DNA from: Scylla paramamosain
Lineage: Eukaryota; Arthropoda; Malacostraca; Decapoda; Portunidae
Length of the DNA: 64,000 nucleotides
Direction of reading: 5' to 3'
Assembly (NCBI RefSeq): GCF_035594125.1
Contig: NC_087191.1
Coordinates: 4,717,967 to 4,781,966 of the forward strand
The translations under genes were made by a program, and so were the position numbers. Below are positions 32,550-41,003 of this stretch, piece after piece. Position 1 is the stretch's first letter. Every line of letters starts with the position of its first letter. The notes below the pieces were generated by a model. It was not told the DNA's origin. It saw only the letters and a program-made list of their open reading frames with translations, and did not search any database.

Positions 32550-32639
32550 GTTTTTTAAACCCTGTCAACTAACAGACTGACTTTAAACTTTACCTTTTCA
32601 TGACATATATACGTCGGCAGACTGGAGATTATGGCGGTA

Positions 32640-32702
32640 CGGCGTGGATAGTCGCGACGACCTTGACCATAGGGGAATGTACTGAGATATCGGAGGGAGC
32701 AC
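32640..32702. repeat. Extra partial copy of the inner TIR segment
   Basis: GTCGCGACGACCTTGACCAT and the following bases repeat the segment at about 32,919-32,970 in direct orientation. The left end has no equivalent second copy. Confidence 0.6.
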
Positions 32703-32710
32703 GTGTCGGC

Positions 32711-32726
32711 TATAATAATAATAATA

Positions 32727-32778
<52 letters not shown>

Positions 32779-33650
32779 GGTGACCATCCGGCATAAGTAT
32801 TACGTCAGCCATGCCGCTGGCGGTCGGTGAAAGTGGAAGAGGCCGCCGCTCCGCCCTGGCCGTCACAGACGCTTCCTCCAGGTAAAAAGGATGGACAGGT
32901 AACGGAACCTCGTGAGGCTGTCGCGACGACCTTGACCATAGGGGATGTATTGAGATGTCGGAGGGAACGCGTGATGGCAACACTCAGTCATCCCACCCTC
33001 CAGGATTCCGTGAATGAAAGGGAAAGGGCGACTTCTATGGCATGCGCCGTCAGAGTCCCCCTAATCACGCGTGTGTGGCGGGCGGCTGCCACGTCTGGCC
33101 GCCAGTCCCCCCCCACCCCCACCTCCCCTCCCCCCCTCCACCCCCTTTTCACTCAATTATTTTCCACCCACCATCATTGATTCATTTAGTCATTCCATCG
33201 TCGCCGAAGGATAAGGACGCACGCCTCCCCCCCACCTCTCCGTCAGTGTCGCCGTCACCGTCCCGCTCCCCCCCCCCTTCCCCCTCCCCCCTTGGTGTTT
33301 GCCGTCGTGAATCACCCCCCTCTTCCCAAGCATGGGTCTATGGAAAATTGCTATCAGGATCACCATCGCAATATGGCTTGCCGTCAGAGTCGCCCCTGGG
33401 TGGGTGGGTTGGGGGTGGGGGGGACGTGAAAGGGCGACCTACACGGCATTGCCGTCACAGTCCCCTAGCCACGCGTGTGTGTGGCGACTTCCACGTCTGG
33501 CCGCCAGTCCACACCCTCCCCCCCCCCCCCTCCTTTCACTCAATTATTTTCCACCCACCATCATTGATTCATTAGTCATTCCATCGTCGCCGAAGCATAA
33601 GGACGCACGCCCCCTCACCTCTTCTCCGTCAGTGTCGCCGTCAGCGTCCC
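32711..33650. repeat. Polinton right terminal inverted repeat
   Basis: Starts with a (TAA)n run (32,711-32,778) and GGTGACCATCCGGCATAAGT. It matches the left repeat in reverse complement with few differences, mainly in homopolymer lengths. It contains the same two tandem units of about 400 bp with CACGCGTGTG, TGGCCGCCAGTCC and C-runs. Confidence 0.88.
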
Positions 33651-34130
33651 TCCCCCCTCCCTCCCCCCCCCCACCCACCCCCTGATGTCGTCGTCATGAA
33701 TCACCCCCTTCCCAACCCCCACTAATCTACAGCCTGGACCTCCATCCTGACATGGACTGCCACTGAAGTCTACGGAAAATTGCTGTCAGGTTTCCCCATT
33801 GCAACTTGATAAGGTCCACACTCGCAATATGGCATGCCATCAGAGTCGCTCCTGGGGGTGGGGGCGGGAACCCCATCCTCCCCCCTCCCCCCTCCCCCCC
33901 TCCCCCCTCCCCCCCTCCCCTCTCCCATCCCCCAACACCCTATTTACAGCCAGGGTCTCTATCTTGAAATGGATCGCCACTCCCGGGTAATTGCCGCCAG
34001 GGTCGCCTATCCTTATATGGCAAGCCATGACGGCCCCCATGAAATGGGGGGCCGTCATGGCTTGCCATATAAGGATAGGCGACCCTGGTGGCAATTTCAC
34101 AACTACTGTTCCAGCATCAGCATCACCCAG
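33651..34130. repeat. Diverged further TIR-like units and C-rich tract
   Basis: Continues the repeat pattern on the right only. GTCGTCATGAATCACCCCC, TACGGAAAATTGCTGTCAGG and CGCAATATGGCATGCCATC match the units inside the TIR with about one change in six. A C-rich tract follows (33,860-33,935). The left side has no counterpart. No coding signal. Confidence 0.65.
33989..34096. repeat. Hairpin-forming palindrome, about 52-bp arms
   Basis: AATTGCCGCCAGGGTCGCC.. on the left is answered by ..GGCGACCCTGGTGGCAATT on the right around a short loop near 34,042, with one or two mismatches. It lies at the outermost part of the Polinton-related sequence. Confidence 0.88.
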
Positions 34131-34132
34131 TG

Positions 34133-34273
34133 TTTTTTTTTTTTTTTTTTTTTTTATGTAGGAAGGATACTGGCCAAGGGCAACAAAAATCTAATAAAAA
34201 AAAATGCCCACTGAAATGCCAGTCCCTAAAAGGGTCAAAGCAGTGGTCAAAAATTGGTGGATAAGTGTCTTGT
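34133..34273 (-). mobile_element. LINE-A 3' end fragment
   Basis: Poly(T), then ATGTAGGAAGGATACTGGCC and the LINE-A 3' UTR in reverse, stopping at AAGTGTCTTG. It is 5' truncated to about 140 bp and is inserted next to the Polinton right edge. Confidence 0.87.
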
Positions 34274-34439
34274 GGTAGGCACACCACGTCGGACGGCAGT
34301 GGCCATACCATAAGCCCCAGTGGAACCCCCAGTGGTATTAATGACTGCAGGGTCGTGTGTGTTACGCCTCAGAAAGCCGCGGAAGGGCCGGACAATTCCA
34401 TTCAATATTCCCACTCATCCTGATCCAACACCCGCTCCT

Positions 34440-35299
34440 CCACACTCTTATGCACTTGAACCAGAAAAGAGGCATACCGATCATTTGCTCTACCTCAGGC
34501 TGCACACCTGCCAACTCATATACAAAGTTCTTTATTTGAACCACGATAATGTAAGGATTCACTCGCGATATGAATATGCGAGCCTTCCGTTCTTGACGTA
34601 GAACTGCTGCCAGATTCGTGCCTTTCTTCCTCCCCAGTGGGGGTGTTGGTCGTGGGATGCAATGAAGGAAGCCATCCTTATTCCTCCAATAGCCTCTAGA
34701 AATAGTGGGATCATAGGGAGCCGGACCGCCACCGTTACTGCTGGTGGCTACACAGGTGTCATAGCCATTACCACCACTTACACCCCATGGTAAGGTGCCA
34801 CGTGTGCCAACGGCAGTGGATGGAGGGGCATGGAGCAGTGGTGGTCTTTTGCGACGTTGCAAGCGCGCCCACTGTTGCTGAAGTTGTTATTCTCGTTGTT
34901 GATGTTGCTGTTGGCGTTGTTGCAGTTGCTGCCGCTGCTGCTGCTGCGTAGATGAACCATTCCATGTGTTAGTTCGCATGACATCGCTGAACAAATCAGG
35001 TTCAGAGCAGCAAATATGGGAGGATCTTCAGTAGGTAGGTTCTGAAGGATATTGTACATTGTACCTAAGGCGTCCTTGGCTCTTCGATGCTTCATCCTAT
35101 GTTCACTGAGGTCTTCAGGATTCACTGGGAATTCCTCATACAGTAGGTATCTCGCCTTCATTATCTTATCGCTCTTATAAAATTGTTTCATGAAGTTGAT
35201 TAGGACATGTTTGGCACATAGCTGCATCTTGCACCATAAGAAACATATCACATCGTTGAATATTGGATATTTACCATTAATCTTTCCATTGACATGCAT
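34440..35299 (-). pseudogene. Retroelement ORF1-like protein in two frames
   Basis: The first part (35,299 to about 34,860) reads NDVICFLWCKMQLCAKHV, then FYKSDKIMKARYLLYEEFP, RMKHRRAKDALGTMYNILQ and DPPIFAALNL. The second (about 34,862-34,440, another frame) reads VQRRKRPPLL, a Gly-rich linker, and KARIFISRVNPYIIVVQIKN with FVYELAGVQPEVEQM, an RRM-like block. Proteins with this FLWCK head and FVSR..P tail are common invertebrate mobile-element ORFs, probably non-LTR ORF1. The frame change and the absence of ORF2 nearby indicate a dead fragment. Confidence 0.45.
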
Positions 35300-35627
35300 T
35301 TGAAAAAAAAAAATCCTTCAGTATCCCCAATATTCAACATAGAAAATGGGATATCAGCTGATAGATCTCAGGCAACGGTGGTGGTCCTAACTGCGCATGC
35401 ACAGAAAATGGAGCAGGGAGCAAGGGGGGAGTGTAGAAAGAAAGCCCAGATATCTTCCTTACAAATCAATGTCCAAACACCCTTTACACCTTGTAGATAG
35501 TGCCACTTTTAAGTACATGTATTCACACACCTGTGTGCTCAAATATGGTGCACTGGGACTTCTTCTTGATCTATAAAGGAATGTTGTGGAGCCGCTTGAA
35601 TCCAGTGTTTACACCACAACGCCATGT
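35300..35627. other. Unrecognised sequence at the gypsy break
   Basis: About 330 bp between the ORF1-like fragment and the point where gypsy integrase stops making sense (about 35,628). It contains an A-run at 35,305 and no recognisable gene. Confidence 0.4.
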
Positions 35628-36480
35628 TCAAAAGGAGAAATTCCGGTTCTGTCGTTAGGGACATCCCTGAGGGCAAAAAGTGTGGGTAACGGCGCCATTC
35701 TCAGGGCTTGTCTGAACACAATTTCCGAAGTACCATTTTCAGGGTGCTGTGGAGTCTTGCAACACGTCCATTTCCACTGAGATGGTATGAGGTCGTAAAA
35801 TCTGATTTCACTCCAAGCAACCTTTGTAGTTCCGACATCAACTGGGAGGTGAACTGGGTTCCACGGTCCGACAAGATCTCCCTGGGAATTCTTACTCGGG
35901 CGAAGATGGTAAGTAGAGCCTCAGAGACAGAGATAGTGTCAATATCCTTGAGTGATATGGCTTCTGGAAACCCAGTGGAAAAATCAATGTGTCAATATCC
36001 TCAAGTGGCATGGCTTTTGGAAACCCAGTGGAAAAATCAATAAGGGTTAAAATGTAGTGATGTTCATCTGAAGAGGCAGGAGTTAAGGGGCCCACTAAAT
36101 CTATAGCAACAGTGGAGAAAGGTTCAGTCACCACTGGCAACGGCTGAAGGGGCACTGGTCGTACTCATCCCTTGGGAGACGCGCTGGCACTTGGGAGGCG
36201 CTTGTCACAGGATCAGCAATAGTCCCTGAAATCGGCTCCCATTTCTGGCCAGAAGTAGTCTTGGGTAACCTTCATCTGGATATTCCTGTAAGAAAAATGA
36301 CCAGCCAAGGGTCTTTCATGAGCAGTACGTAATACAATAGGCCGACATTCCTTTGGAACGACGAGAGACAGGCTGCCAATTTCCCTAGGACAATCAGAGG
36401 TGATGCATTTACGGTATAAGAGGCCGTTTTCTAAGATGAACTGGAAGGTGGAACAATTGCGTGCTTCATCAACCTCACCT
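35628..36480 (-). pseudogene. Gypsy integrase
   Basis: Contains the zinc-binding region (HERPLAGHF, YFWPEMGADFRDYC, then CDK) and the core: FSTVAIDLVGPLTP (first Asp), ILSDRGTQFTSQLMSEL (second Asp) and TSYHLSGNGRVARLH. In the last block the catalytic Glu expected after GNGRV is Ala (codon 35,758-35,760). A local duplication of about 55 bp occurs at 35,930-36,040. Several stops and frame changes occur. The sequence ends within the C-terminal domain near 35,628. Confidence 0.8.
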
Positions 36481-37310
36481 GAAGAAGCTTTAGTTCGTAA
36501 GTCAGCCAGGGGCTGGGCAAGCCTCTTGAAGTCGGCCCAATTCTTGGGGAGCTAAGTCCAGCGGCTGAAGTTTAGGAAGAATTAAAGTATGAACTCTTTT
36601 CAACTTCCCTGCTCTGATTTGCATGGCACATACCTGGGTGGTAGTGGAGATTACGTCAGCAGCAGAAGCTCCAGGACATACGGAAGGCCAGGTCATCATC
36701 CTTGTTGGTAGCGGCAGCAGGAGTGTCAATAGGATCTTGCTCAGTTTGCCCACTGTCATCAGAGGGCGGTTCCTCATTAGATTGGCGAGGATCGTTAACG
36801 CCAGGGATGTTCCCAACGAGAGCAGTCGCGAATTTGATTGGCGCCCTCACAGCGTCAGTACAACCCATGTAGAAAGGACACCATAGGTAGCAACGAACGA
36901 CTGGAAACTCATCGACGTGTCCTAGGTAGTCTGACACTTTGACCTTAGGAAAAAGAGATGGGTCTATGTCGGATAGCATCTCTTCTGAGACTACAACACC
37001 AGAACAACCAGTGTCTCTAATGATGGTCGAAGGCCAGAATCCATTAATGGTACCAGCCACGGTGAAACCAGGAACACTTCGATCTTCCACACAAAACCGA
37101 ACCTTGTATTGGGGAGTGGTGGGAGTTAGGTGATCCTTGAAAGCTCGTGGATTTTTGGGCAACGTGGTCGAATGTGGCCCTCCTCTCCACAGTTGTGACA
37201 CCTCATCATGGACGCAGCGGGCTTTGCAGGAGGGGACACGATTTGCTTGGAAGGAGGCATAGCCCTGGGTGGCAACTTCTTGGGTCATAGAGATGTAGAA
37301 TCCCTTGGAT
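36481..37310 (-). pseudogene. Gypsy CCHC remnant, aspartic protease and linker
   Basis: The frame 37,288-36,656 begins with a cysteine/histidine remnant of a gag zinc knuckle. It continues to YKVRFCVEDRSVPGFTVAGT and the active site IIRDTGCSGVVVS (DTG), typical of retropepsins. The linker carries a TNKDDDLAF tail and then moves directly into the integrase N-terminal extension (LAPQELGRLQEA in a shifted frame). No RT lies between protease and integrase. Confidence 0.75.
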
Positions 37311-38035
37311 AGGCATTATGAACAGACGCCCAATAATCAGCAAGGCTGGCCACATCCTCCAACTTCATGTCTCTTCGCACCTTAAGAGTCGAAGCTTGAG
37401 GGTTAGTGAGGACAGAAACTGATCAAGCAAAAAAAAATCCCTCAGATCATCGTGCTCCTTTTTAACCTTCCACGATTCAAGCCAGGAATCGAGTAATCTG
37501 CCTAGTTGAGTGAGGAACTGCTGATAATTTTGTCCTACCCTAATCTTGGCACACTTAAACTCTTGGCGATTCTTGCTGAATCCTGTCAGTAAAGCTTGCT
37601 TAAGTAAATCGTAGTCATCGGTGGTGGAAGGTGGGAAAGAGATACACAGTTCAGCGGCCTTACCCGTGACAAGACAACCGAGTCGAGTGGCATAACTATC
37701 TGTCAATTTTTAACAAGGCTGCCACCCGTTCAAATCTAACCGGGTAGGTAGCAATATCATCTTCATCCTTGTAGCCAGGTAAGGTAGACCTGGTAACAGG
37801 ATCCCTGATTGTTAAAGGCTATGACTGCCTGGTAGCTGAATCCTGAATCTCCGCCAGTCAAATCTCCTCTCTCTCCACTTGTTTTTTCTGCTCGCTCCGC
37901 TTGTCTTTCCTCTCGCTCTCGCTGACGTTCCTCCTGCAGAAATGCCTGCTGTTACCTGATCCATTGGCTCACCTCCGTGCTTTCCAGACCCAAGGGCTCG
38001 GCCTGGCACTCGAGCTTGTGAAAATCAGCCATGTT
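37311..38035 (-). pseudogene. Gypsy gag
   Basis: Reads MTDSYATRLGCLVTGKAAEL, YDLLKQALLTGFSKNRQEF and LRDFFLLDQFLSSLTLKLRL, a capsid-like helical region. Upstream lies a charged Arg/Glu-rich segment. Frame breaks occur at about 37,365 and 37,710. Confidence 0.7.
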
Positions 38036-38256
38036 AAATGAATGGCAGGAGATGGTAACAACAAAAATTACCACACCTCAGAGACAAAACCGCACCTCAC
38101 TAAAAGATAACAACAACAACAACACAACAACAACTCTTGACAGAGTTGGGTGAGAGGACAACAAATCCGCACCACACTCCCGGGCCTCAGGCAGCAAGGG
38201 CGCGAACTGGCGACTAACACACGCACAATCTGCAGAAGTTGCGAAGACGTGAACAG

Positions 38257-38284
38257 CAGCCGAATCCTGGCGAGGTCGCCAATA
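38257..38284 (-). promoter_or_regulatory. Candidate tRNA primer-binding site
   Basis: Directly inside the 5' LTR the minus strand reads TATTGGCGACCTCGCCAGGA. A TGGCGACC start a few bases after the LTR is typical of a primer-binding site. The matching tRNA cannot be assigned with confidence. Confidence 0.4.
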
Positions 38285-39087
38285 TGTCAGGGCTGGGTTG
38301 ACTACTCTTCCTGTCAACACTCCTTCTAAGATTGGGATGTAAAGAAAATGAGGGAGAACGGAACTCCACAATCATAATTAACAAAAGCACAAACCCACAA
38401 CCCAACAATAACAGAGATATCCAGCAATATCACCAAGAGTCCTGGGGAAGTCCCTGGAAGCCGGCGTCCTAGCAGCCGTAGGAATCTCGCCTCGGCCAGC
38501 AGGGGTTGAACCAGGAACGAGTTGGGGCCGACAGCAGATGAGTGCCAGGTACTGAGGGCAGGTGAGATCAGCCCACAATCTTCACCGAAGCCTTCCGGAG
38601 TGGTAGAGGAGAACAGCTGACCAGAGGTGAGAGCTGTCTGCTGCCTGGTGTCTACTGGCCTCACGATGTCAGCTCCGGCAGAATTCCCCCTACCAAGAAG
38701 GGAGGGGGTGGTGACGAGGGCACTCGAGGCGTTGCTCCAAAGCGGTGAATCATGAGGAGTCAGCAGCCCGAGTCCCTTCTGCTCGAGGATTCAAGAGGAG
38801 GAAGAGAAACTTTGGGCAAGACACTCCGCCCTTAACGTGGAGAAAGGACGATCATTCCTCTGTAGTGACTGGCCAGCCAGCTAGACATGCCACGCTAATC
38901 TTCGTGGATTCCCAACATGCTAAGCTACCCAGGTGTGGGACCGGCAAGACTCAAAGTTAGGTCAGATTAAGCACCTGGGAGCTGGGGGAACACACGAGGC
39001 AGCAGTTAGTCTCGCCTCAACTCTCGTCTTGCACACCCATGGCCGCTCGCCCGGGTATAGCTATACACCAACAATAAACCCAAGACT

Positions 39088-39729
39088 GTGGTCTGTGTTT
39101 GCCTCCATGTCCTTGGCGTAGAGAACACTAGAGTTGGTGACCGCTGGAGTGACGCCGCCACGAAAGACATGCGCGACGTTCCCGCCTTCACATACGATGT
39201 GGCCACATGGTTCCTACACCTTGAAGCAGTTTGGGATGGTGTGGATGGTCTTGCCGATCAGCTTCGATACCAGGCTGTGGTCAGGGCACTCCCATCAGAG
39301 GTGGCGGCCCATCTCGCCGGGGTGCTAGCTGAGCCGCCGGCAGACAACAGGTTTGCTGCCGTCAAATCCGGCCTCATGGCCGCCTTCGGGAGGACGCCGA
39401 AGGCATATTTCTCGGCGCTCGACACCGTGTGCTTCGGAGGCTGTCGCCCTTCAACACTCCTGGTGCGCATGAGCGACCTCAACAGACCGGCAGGGCACAC
39501 ACTTTCTGACGCGATGCTGCAGTACCGGCATTCAACCCTCATGCTGCATCCTGTACACGTGCAGCTGGCGGCGGCACGCCACTCTCTGTCCCTGGCTGAG
39601 TACTCCGGGCTCATGGACACGGTCTACGAGGCTCACCTGACATCGCTTCCCTTGCCCCTCAGCCCATCCACCTGTGGCTGTGGCACCACCAGACCGGCCC
39701 AGGGGACCGCCGAGCACTCGTACAGCTAA
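39088..39729 (+). CDS. Gag of the second gypsy-type element
   Basis: About 200 codons open. PAFTYDVATWFLHLEAVWDG, ADQLRYQAVVRALPSEVAAH and ADNRFAAVKSGLMAAFGRTP follow the arthropod gypsy gag pattern (a W..Q.E..F-like start, then a capsid helical domain). It ends at a stop before the protease frame. A related copy on the other strand lies at 43,674-44,304. Confidence 0.7.
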   Translation: MVCVCLHVLGVENTRVGDRWSDAATKDMRDVPAFTYDVATWFLHLEAVWDGVDGLADQLRYQAVVRALPSEVAAHLAGVLAEPPADNRFAAVKSGLMAAFGRTPKAYFSALDTVCFGGCRPSTLLVRMSDLNRPAGHTLSDAMLQYRHSTLMLHPVHVQLAAARHSLSLAEYSGLMDTVYEAHLTSLPLPLSPSTCGCGTTRPAQGTAEHSYS

Positions 39730-39791
39730 GTGCCCATGAACCCCGTCGCACTCCACAGCGTCCATGCCCAGCCGGGGACAGAGGACAAGAC

Positions 39792-40487
39792 GTGCCCCTC
39801 ACCTTCGCCAGCGCACGACACGGCATTCACGACAACCCATCTGGCCTCAGTGGAAGCGTCCCTGCAACGTCTGGAAGCCGTCCTTGCGGTCGCGCCCGCT
39901 CGTTTCGGGGTGGCGGTGCGGAACTGTCAGCCGCCATATGCCTGGCCCTGCCAGGGAAACATGACACGCAGGGACCGCTGATCATCCCGGCACTCACCGC
40001 CTCTCCGTTTCCGGCCCCTGCCGGCCTGCCATTGCTCCTTCGGGAGCACCTGCCCGACTCGCCCTCGCCCTCACCGCCTGCTCGGGTCCGCCCTCGTCAC
40101 TTCGCTCAGCCCCGTGGGTCACCTCACTCCGTTCGCCCATCTCCGCCTTCCCGGATGCCAGAACAGCCTTCCTCCTGTCAGCGTGCGCTCCTGTGGGTAA
40201 AGGACACCTGCTCAGGGGCGCGGTTCCTGGTAGACTCGGGGGCGGAGGTGAGTGTCGTACCGGCTACAGAGAAAGACCGCCAATCGCAGCCCCGCACGAC
40301 ATACGACCTTCTGGCCGCCAACCACACCCCTATCGCCACATACTGCACATGGACTCTCTGCCTGGGACTCCTACCATCCTCCCGTTTTCCCTGGGCATTT
40401 GTGGTGGTGGACGTGGATCACCTGATCCTCGGCATGGATTTCCTCGCAGCTTACAACCTCCTCATGGACCCCCACAATGGCTGGTGA
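39792..40487 (+). CDS. Aspartic protease region of the second gypsy-type element
   Basis: A long Pro/Ser-rich linker is followed by the retropepsin: LLWVKDTCSGARFLVDSGAE with active-site DSG, VSVVPAT, then FVVVDVDHLILGMDFLAAY (the ILG.DFL flap-end motif). The frame shifts into RT at about 40,480. Confidence 0.75.
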   Translation: MPLTFASARHGIHDNPSGLSGSVPATSGSRPCGRARSFRGGGAELSAAICLALPGKHDTQGPLIIPALTASPFPAPAGLPLLLREHLPDSPSPSPPARVRPRHFAQPRGSPHSVRPSPPSRMPEQPSSCQRALLWVKDTCSGARFLVDSGAEVSVVPATEKDRQSQPRTTYDLLAANHTPIATYCTWTLCLGLLPSSRFPWAFVVVDVDHLILGMDFLAAYNLLMDPHNGW

Positions 40488-40519
40488 TGAAGGCGCCGTC
40501 GGCGCCTTCATCACCAGCC
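40479..40519. repeat. Perfect 19-bp inverted repeat between protease and RT
   Basis: GGCTGGTGATGAAGGCGCC, a 3-nt loop, then its exact complement. It coincides with the frame change between protease and RT. The related copy at 43.2 kb ends within the left arm. Confidence 0.95.
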
Positions 40520-40906
40520 GTCGGACACCTGCATTCATGCCGAACCCTGTGCCCAGCCATGCCCACGCCTTACTGCTGTCTCAGACAACATGGTACAAGG
40601 CCCTCCTACAGGAGTTCCCACTCCTCACCACCACGCAGCCAGCGCCTGTGCGGGTACAGCACGGGGTGGAGCACGCCATCGTCACTACTTGCCCACCCTG
40701 CTTCGCGTGCCCCCGGCGCCTGCCTCCAGAACCCCTGGGAGCAGCGAGGAAGGAGTTCGAGTACATGCTGGCAAAGGGAATCATGCGCCCTTCGGACAGC
40801 AAATGGGCTTCGCTGCTCCATATGGTGTCCAAGACCCAAGACGGGGAGTGGCGCCCGTGTGGTGATTACAGGGCCCTCAACGCCATGACTCGCCCTGACA
40901 GGTACA
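40520..40906 (+). pseudogene. RT N-terminal part of the second gypsy-type element
   Basis: Reads VEHAIVTTCPPCFACPRRLP, FEYMLAKGIMRPSDSKWASL and GEWRPCGDYRALNAMTRPDR, the typical gypsy RT fingers. It stops at the PDRY motif, where the 5' LTR of the older gypsy resumes. Confidence 0.85.
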
Positions 40907-41003
40907 CCTCCCTTTTACCACAATAGTTAAGGGGGTGCTTAGATGGTTGGCGATTCCCTCACAGAGGGCATGGAAAACTTCATTGCGAAGAATTTTAATA
41001 GGA

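Larger units (their letters stand above)
18471..34130 (-). mobile_element. Maverick/Polinton (virus-like DNA transposon)
   Basis: Carries the full Polinton hallmark set on one strand: protein-primed PolB, retroviral-type integrase, packaging ATPase, adenain-like protease, and major and minor capsid proteins. It is flanked by long terminal inverted repeats. The left end is abrupt against gypsy RT at about 18,470. On the right the matching repeat ends near 33,650, but related C-rich units continue to about 34,130, so the left terminus is probably truncated and the true right end is uncertain. No 6-bp target duplication could be found. Known Polintons are 15-20 kb, in line with this size. Every large ORF is open, suggesting recent activity. 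Confidence 0.9.
38861..40906 (+). mobile_element. Second gypsy-type element, 3'-truncated but target-duplicated
   Basis: 2,046 bp starting TGTAGTGACTGG and ending GACAGGTACA, flanked by CCTC on both sides (38,857-38,860 and 40,907-40,910). It holds an LTR-like leader, gag, protease and only the first part of RT. The 3' border lies inside RT, yet ends in TACA, complementary to the TGTA start. Confidence 0.7.
16860..40963 (-). mobile_element. Ty3/gypsy LTR retrotransposon, Gmr1-like domain order, interrupted
   Basis: A 24.1-kb interval with TG..CA-bounded LTRs at both ends and a perfect 5-bp target duplication GAGGG (16,855-16,859 and 40,964-40,968). Read on the minus strand the order is 5' LTR, gag, protease, integrase, (large insertion), RT, RNase H, 3' LTR. 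Integrase upstream of RT is the order known from Gmr1-like gypsy elements. A Polinton and other DNA occupy 18.47-35.63 kb, replacing the integrase C-terminus and the RT N-terminus. A second truncated LTR element sits in the 5' LTR. Stops and a lost integrase Glu show the copy is dead. Confidence 0.82.
38285..40963 (-). repeat. Gypsy 5' LTR, split by a 2.05-kb insertion
   Basis: LTR sequence runs 38,285-38,860 and resumes at 40,907 to 40,963 (CTCACA end). It is about 629 bp without the insertion. It is longer than the partner LTR by about 175 bp (38,345-38,525), which the 3' LTR has lost. Confidence 0.82.

Noticed and set aside
18595..33541. 6-bp Polinton target duplication at 18,470/33,650
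   Set aside because: Flanking bases do not match on the two sides; the right side continues as TIR-like units, so the apparent left end is probably a truncation.
33042..33685. Proline-rich ORFs in the right TIR (and their minus-strand twins at 18.4-19.35 kb)
   Set aside because: They arise from C-runs in the inverted repeats, overlap in several frames and have no conserved domain or codon signal.
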